A stretch of DNA of 64,000 bases, from assembly GCA_040757295.1 (NCBI GenBank), contig JBFLXH010000009.1, forward strand, positions 1 through 64,000. The letters run 5' to 3'. Below the pieces are notes generated by a model. It was not told the DNA's origin. It did not search any database and worked only from the letters and a program-made list of their open reading frames with translations. This stretch comes from JAGXSE01 sp040757295 (GTDB lineage Bacteria; Bacillota; PH28-bin88). Both the position numbers and the translations under genes were made by a program. This document shows positions 60,914-64,000 of this stretch, piece after piece (position 1 is the first letter of the stretch; the number at the start of each line of letters is the position of its first letter).

Positions 60914-61171
60914 GGTGATCACTCCTTTCAGTAGTAGCCTATGTGTTCAGATAACTGACGGTGTTTGTCCCTGGATAAAAATGCTAAATAACCTTTTCTG
61001 TCCTTTCAGACTGGATCGCTAAACAATCTTTTTTTTGATAAATGCCTCTTGATTTTTTCTGAGGAATAGATATAAACTACATCTAAACAGGCTATTGATA
61101 TGCAGGATGGGTTCCCAGGACAATGAAACTGGCGGCAGGATGGGAAGAACGGTAGGAGGTGTCATTTTGAG

Positions 61172-61202
61172 CACACACTCCCGTGTGTGTTTTTGTTTTT
61201 TT
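61172..61202 (+). terminator. Terminator or attenuator before the second TRAP operon
   Basis: CACACAC (61172-61178) pairs with GTGTGTG (61183-61189), followed by T-rich TTTTTGTTTTTTT. It lies upstream of the TRAP gene, inside its leader, so it could be an attenuator rather than the end of a gene. Confidence 0.7.
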
Positions 61203-61213
61203 CGACAGAGGAC

Positions 61214-61283
61214 GCAGACAAGGGGACGGTTCTCTTGTCGCGGGGTGCGCAGACAAGGGGACGGTTCTCTTGTCGCGGGGTGG
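61214..61283. repeat. Two tandem 35-bp palindromic repeats
   Basis: Two copies of a 35-base unit differing at only one position (61214-61248 and 61249-61283). Each contains GACAAG...CTTGTC as an inverted repeat. I recall similar GACAAGGGGACGG-type palindromes scattered in related genomes, often with REP-type transposase genes; no such gene is in the window. Confidence 0.7.
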
Positions 61284-61337
61284 AAAACAAAAGTTTTTTA
61301 GCTTTCGATGACCGCGCTAACAACAAGGAGGGCTAAG

Positions 61338-63305
61338 ATGACCAATACCGCTGTAGGAGCTGAGAAAGAAAAAGAACTTCAAGGCCTGCTGGAAGAAAAA
61401 GATAGTGAGCAAAGGATAAGAAGTTACATAGGACTAGCCGGGAAATTTGTAACAATATTTGCCGTTATTTGGTCGCTTTTTCAATTATATGCAACCAGCT
61501 TTGGCGTTTTCGATGCAATCAGGCTCAGGACCTGGCATATCCTTTTCCTATTAACCATGGCTTTCCTTTTATATCCTGCTTCTAAAGGAGAAAAAAAGGT
61601 CCGTTCCAGCCCTGCCTTTTTGGATATAGCGTGTATTTTACTGAGCATTGGAGCTTTTGCTTATTTATTACTTAATTACAAGACCATTGCCTTACGTGGA
61701 GGTTATCTATTACCTGTTGATTATGTGGCAGCTTCCATCGGGGTCATTATGGTCTTTGAGGCTGCCCGCAGGACTGTAGGGAATCTGGCCTATCTGGCTG
61801 GCATCTTCTTCCTTTATAATTTTGCGGGTGCATTTATTCCAGGCGCTTTTGGCCACAGCGGTTTTGCCTGGAAGAGGGTAGTAGAACACATGTTTTGGGG
61901 CAGCCAGGGCCTCTTAGGTATTGGAATTGGGGTTTCAGCTACTTATATATTTCTATTTATGCTTTTTGGGGCCTTTTTACGGATCAGCGGGTTTAGCAGT
62001 TTTATTAACGACCTGGCCTTGACTGTAGCAGGCAGGACTGCCGGTGGACCGGCCAAAGTGGCTGTCCTGGCCAGTGCTCTGATGGGAATGATTAATGGCA
62101 GTGCAGTGGCTAATGTAGCCACTACTGGGACTATCACCATTCCCCTGATGAAAAAGAACGGCTATAATGCCAACTTTGCTGCTGCGGTGGAGGCCGTGGC
62201 TTCTACTGGTGGCCAGTTTTGCCCGCCGATTATGGGGGCAGTTGGCTTTATCATGGCAGAGTTTCTTGGGGTGCCTTACACCAAAGTAATGTTAGCGGCA
62301 ATAATTCCGGCTTTTCTCTATTACTTGACACTAATCATGGCAGTCCACTTCGAGGCAAAAAAGACCGGCTTAAGGGGACTTTCAAAAGAAAACATTCCGA
62401 AGGCCTTGGAAGTGATTAAAAAGAGAGGCCATCTGATAATACCACTGATTACTCTCCTGGTCATACTTTTTCTTGGTTATACGCCCCTTTATGCCGCCGT
62501 CTTTTCCATCCTAGCTACAATTGCGGCCAGCTGGCTATCCCGGGAGACCCGCATGAGTTTGGGTTCCATTATCCAGGCCCTGGAAGAAGGCGCCAAAAGC
62601 GCTGTGGGTGTGGGGGTTGCCTGTATTATCATTGGGGTCATCATTGGAACCGTTTCCTTAACAGGTTTGGGGTTGACTTTTGGCTATCAAATCCTCCGGT
62701 TTGTGGGTGATGGGCAATTATTCCTGGGCGGTTTCCTGGTCATGTTAATGAGCATTATTCTGGGCATGGGTGTTCCCGGTATTGCGGCTTATGTTATTGT
62801 GGCGGCAGTGGCAGCCCCCGTCCTGATCCATGTAGGGGCAACCCCTATGGCGGCTCATATGTTTGTTTTGATTTATGCCTGCTTGTCCAATATTACGCCG
62901 CCGGTAGCCATGTCCTCTTATGTTGCTGCCGGGATAGCCCATTCCGACCAGAATAAAACTTCTTGCATAGCGGTAAAACTTGGCCTAATAGGATTTTTAT
63001 TGCCTTTCTTTTTTCTCTACCATCCGGCCCTGCTCTTTGAAGGAGCCAGTAAGTGGCAGAGTTTGCATGCTTCCTTAACAGCTACCCTGGGAGTAATATC
63101 TCTGGCCTCAGCCCTGCAGGGGTGGCTGTTAACAAAGCATAACTGGATAACTCGGGTCTTGCTCTTTTTAACTGCCTTCTTAACCCTTGAACCTTCAACA
63201 GTATTTGACTTATTAGGTTTTGGGCTTTTCATGGGTGTAGTTTTATGGCAAAAATTATCTCTGGCTAAAACTAGGGTGGAAGGGACAGAAGCTAAGCCCA
63301 TTTAA
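61338..63305 (+). CDS. Fused TRAP permease, second copy
   Basis: A 655-residue fused TRAP permease, close paralogue of the one at 53865. It shares SALMGMINGSAVANVATTGTITIP, AVASTGGQFCPPIMGAVGFIM and MGVPGIAAYVIVAAVAAPVL. Many membrane segments. ATG at 61338 follows AAGGAGG; GTG-like and ATG starts at 61308 are upstream of that site. No DUF1850 gene accompanies it, unlike the first system. The TAXI receptor is downstream. Confidence 0.92.
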   Translation: MTNTAVGAEKEKELQGLLEEKDSEQRIRSYIGLAGKFVTIFAVIWSLFQLYATSFGVFDAIRLRTWHILFLLTMAFLLYPASKGEKKVRSSPAFLDIACILLSIGAFAYLLLNYKTIALRGGYLLPVDYVAASIGVIMVFEAARRTVGNLAYLAGIFFLYNFAGAFIPGAFGHSGFAWKRVVEHMFWGSQGLLGIGIGVSATYIFLFMLFGAFLRISGFSSFINDLALTVAGRTAGGPAKVAVLASALMGMINGSAVANVATTGTITIPLMKKNGYNANFAAAVEAVASTGGQFCPPIMGAVGFIMAEFLGVPYTKVMLAAIIPAFLYYLTLIMAVHFEAKKTGLRGLSKENIPKALEVIKKRGHLIIPLITLLVILFLGYTPLYAAVFSILATIAASWLSRETRMSLGSIIQALEEGAKSAVGVGVACIIIGVIIGTVSLTGLGLTFGYQILRFVGDGQLFLGGFLVMLMSIILGMGVPGIAAYVIVAAVAAPVLIHVGATPMAAHMFVLIYACLSNITPPVAMSSYVAAGIAHSDQNKTSCIAVKLGLIGFLLPFFFLYHPALLFEGASKWQSLHASLTATLGVISLASALQGWLLTKHNWITRVLLFLTAFLTLEPSTVFDLLGFGLFMGVVLWQKLSLAKTRVEGTEAKPI

Positions 63306-63422
63306 AGCTGTTCTGGCTTCATAGCAATTGCCCCATTTAGGCGGAGGTGATGTATTACCACAAGGTTTTGCATAGAGCGCGCAGGAGGCAAAAGAAAAAA
63401 ATAACAGGAGGGCTATTAAGAA

Positions 63423-64000
63423 ATGAAACACAAATCAATCGTCTATTTGCTGGTTATTATGTTGATTATAGGTTTGTCCTTAGGATGTTCAGGCAAAGAG
63501 GCTCCTAAAGAAGCGCCAAAAGAGGCACCCAAAGACAAGATAGTAACCCTAAACTTTCCGACAGCTACCACCACGGGGACAATTTATCCCTTGGGAGCGG
63601 CCATGGCCAATATGTGGAATACGATGCTTCCCAATGTTAAAGTCACTGCTCAGGCCTCTAACGGTGGAGTGCATAACCTTAACCTGATGCGGGAAGGAAA
63701 CGCGCAAATATCCTTTATTACCACAGGGATTGGCTGGGAGGCCCTAAATGGTACGGCAACATTTAAAGACAGGCCTTATAAAGATTTGCGGATTATTGCC
63801 GGCCTGTATTATAACCCTAACCAACTGGTTGTAAGAGAAGCGGCCAACATCAAGACAATAGCTGACCTTAAAGGTAAAAACTTCGCCCCGGGCGCCTCCG
63901 GCAGCACTCCGGAAGTGGAAACCAGGCTGCTTTTAACCGAAGCCGGTTTTAAGTACCCTGATGATATTAAGCCCCATTTTGTTGGGTTTACAGAAGCCAT
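63423..64000 (+). CDS. TAXI-family TRAP receptor lipoprotein, second copy (cut by the window end)
   Basis: The first 192 codons of a TAXI receptor. Signal peptide (IVYLLVIMLIIGLSLGCSG) with a lipobox Cys, a PKEAPKEAPK-type repeat linker, then TATTTGTIYPLGAAMANMWN and IADLKGKNFAPGASGSTPEVE. AGGAGGG lies 12 bases before ATG 63423. It runs off the window, so the length is unknown. It partners the TRAP permease at 61338. Confidence 0.92.
   Translation, partial: MKHKSIVYLLVIMLIIGLSLGCSGKEAPKEAPKEAPKDKIVTLNFPTATTTGTIYPLGAAMANMWNTMLPNVKVTAQASNGGVHNLNLMREGNAQISFITTGIGWEALNGTATFKDRPYKDLRIIAGLYYNPNQLVVREAANIKTIADLKGKNFAPGASGSTPEVETRLLLTEAGFKYPDDIKPHFVGFTEA

Larger units (their letters stand above)
60914..61337. 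other. Leader region of the second TRAP operon
   Basis: About 420 bases. It contains a plus-strand terminator at 61172-61202 and a tandem 35-bp repeat at 61214-61283. A ribosome site AGGAGGTG (61154-61161) with TTG at 61168 overlaps the terminator, so translation from it would be short and is doubtful. The promoter is not clear; TATAAA-like sequences occur at 61070-61075. Confidence 0.45.

Noticed and set aside
61095..61301. Reading frame through the repeat region
   Set aside because: It runs through a terminator and a palindromic repeat, is rich in Arg/Cys, and has no family resemblance.
1..64000. CRISPR arrays, tRNA, rRNA, prophage or insertion sequences
   Set aside because: None was seen on either strand when reading through the window.

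Overview
The window is the chromosome of an endospore-forming, anaerobic Firmicute. The ylm/divIVA/ileS block, the pyr operon and the yicC-remA-gmk-rpoZ-coaBC-metK block follow the order usual in Clostridia of the Peptococcaceae/Desulfotomaculum/Moorella kind. Supporting signs are spoIIR and a YlmC/YmxH sporulation gene, strong GGAGG ribosome sites with many TTG starts, a T-box leader, PyrR attenuation, two PduL-type phosphotransacylases, a corrinoid methyltransferase pair and TRAP-TAXI transporters. I see no rRNA, tRNA, CRISPR array, prophage or insertion sequence.

Layout. 1-8.3 kb: a structured leader, spoIIR, ymxH-like, nrdR, then pgeF, an HlyD-like adaptor with an apparent frameshift, yggS, sepF, proC, yggT, ylmH, divIVA and a phosphorylase-like gene (envelope, division and PLP housekeeping). 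8.3-11.5 kb: promoter, T-box leader and ileS. 11.8-17.7 kb: pduL copy 1, DUF5665, a DksA/TraR-like gene, lspA, rluD, DUF2007, a YkgJ-type cysteine-cluster gene, pduL copy 2 and a small membrane gene on the other strand. 17.8-22.9 kb: hslO, yutG, a solo DNA methyltransferase, a nitroreductase, and an unrecognised winged-helix-like/coiled-coil protein. 23-29 kb: a neopullulanase-like amylase (-), an ABC-2 exporter, an ArAE-type membrane protein and an FAD amine/amino-acid oxidase (-).

29.4-32 kb: a DUF1786 actin-fold protein, a B12-binding corrinoid protein and a methyltetrahydrofolate-type methyltransferase, probably a methyl-transfer module. 32-40.3 kb: the pyrimidine operon pyrR-pyrB-pyrC-carA-carB-pyrF with two PyrR-binding leader loops. 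pyrK, pyrD and pyrE are absent here, and pyrF has no normal start codon (ATA is the only sensible one). 40.3-51.9 kb: rqcH (-), a Ca2+ P-type ATPase, dapF, yicC, remA, gmk, rpoZ, coaBC, metK and a class I aminotransferase.

52-64 kb is the accessory region of greatest interest: TAXI receptor, DUF1850 and fused TRAP permease; then a class III aminotransferase, a beta-keto acid cleavage enzyme (BKACE) and both subunits of an acetoacetate-type CoA-transferase; then an RpiR regulator (-), a 39-residue Phe-rich membrane peptide gene (-), a 35-bp tandem palindromic repeat, and a second TRAP permease and TAXI receptor running off the window. Read together this looks like uptake and breakdown of an amino acid, plausibly a beta-amino acid: transamination gives a beta-keto acid, BKACE cleaves it with acetyl-CoA to acetoacetate plus an acyl-CoA, and the CoA-transferase activates the acetoacetate. 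The substrate cannot be read from sequence. All functions are from reading the proteins by eye; no database search was possible.
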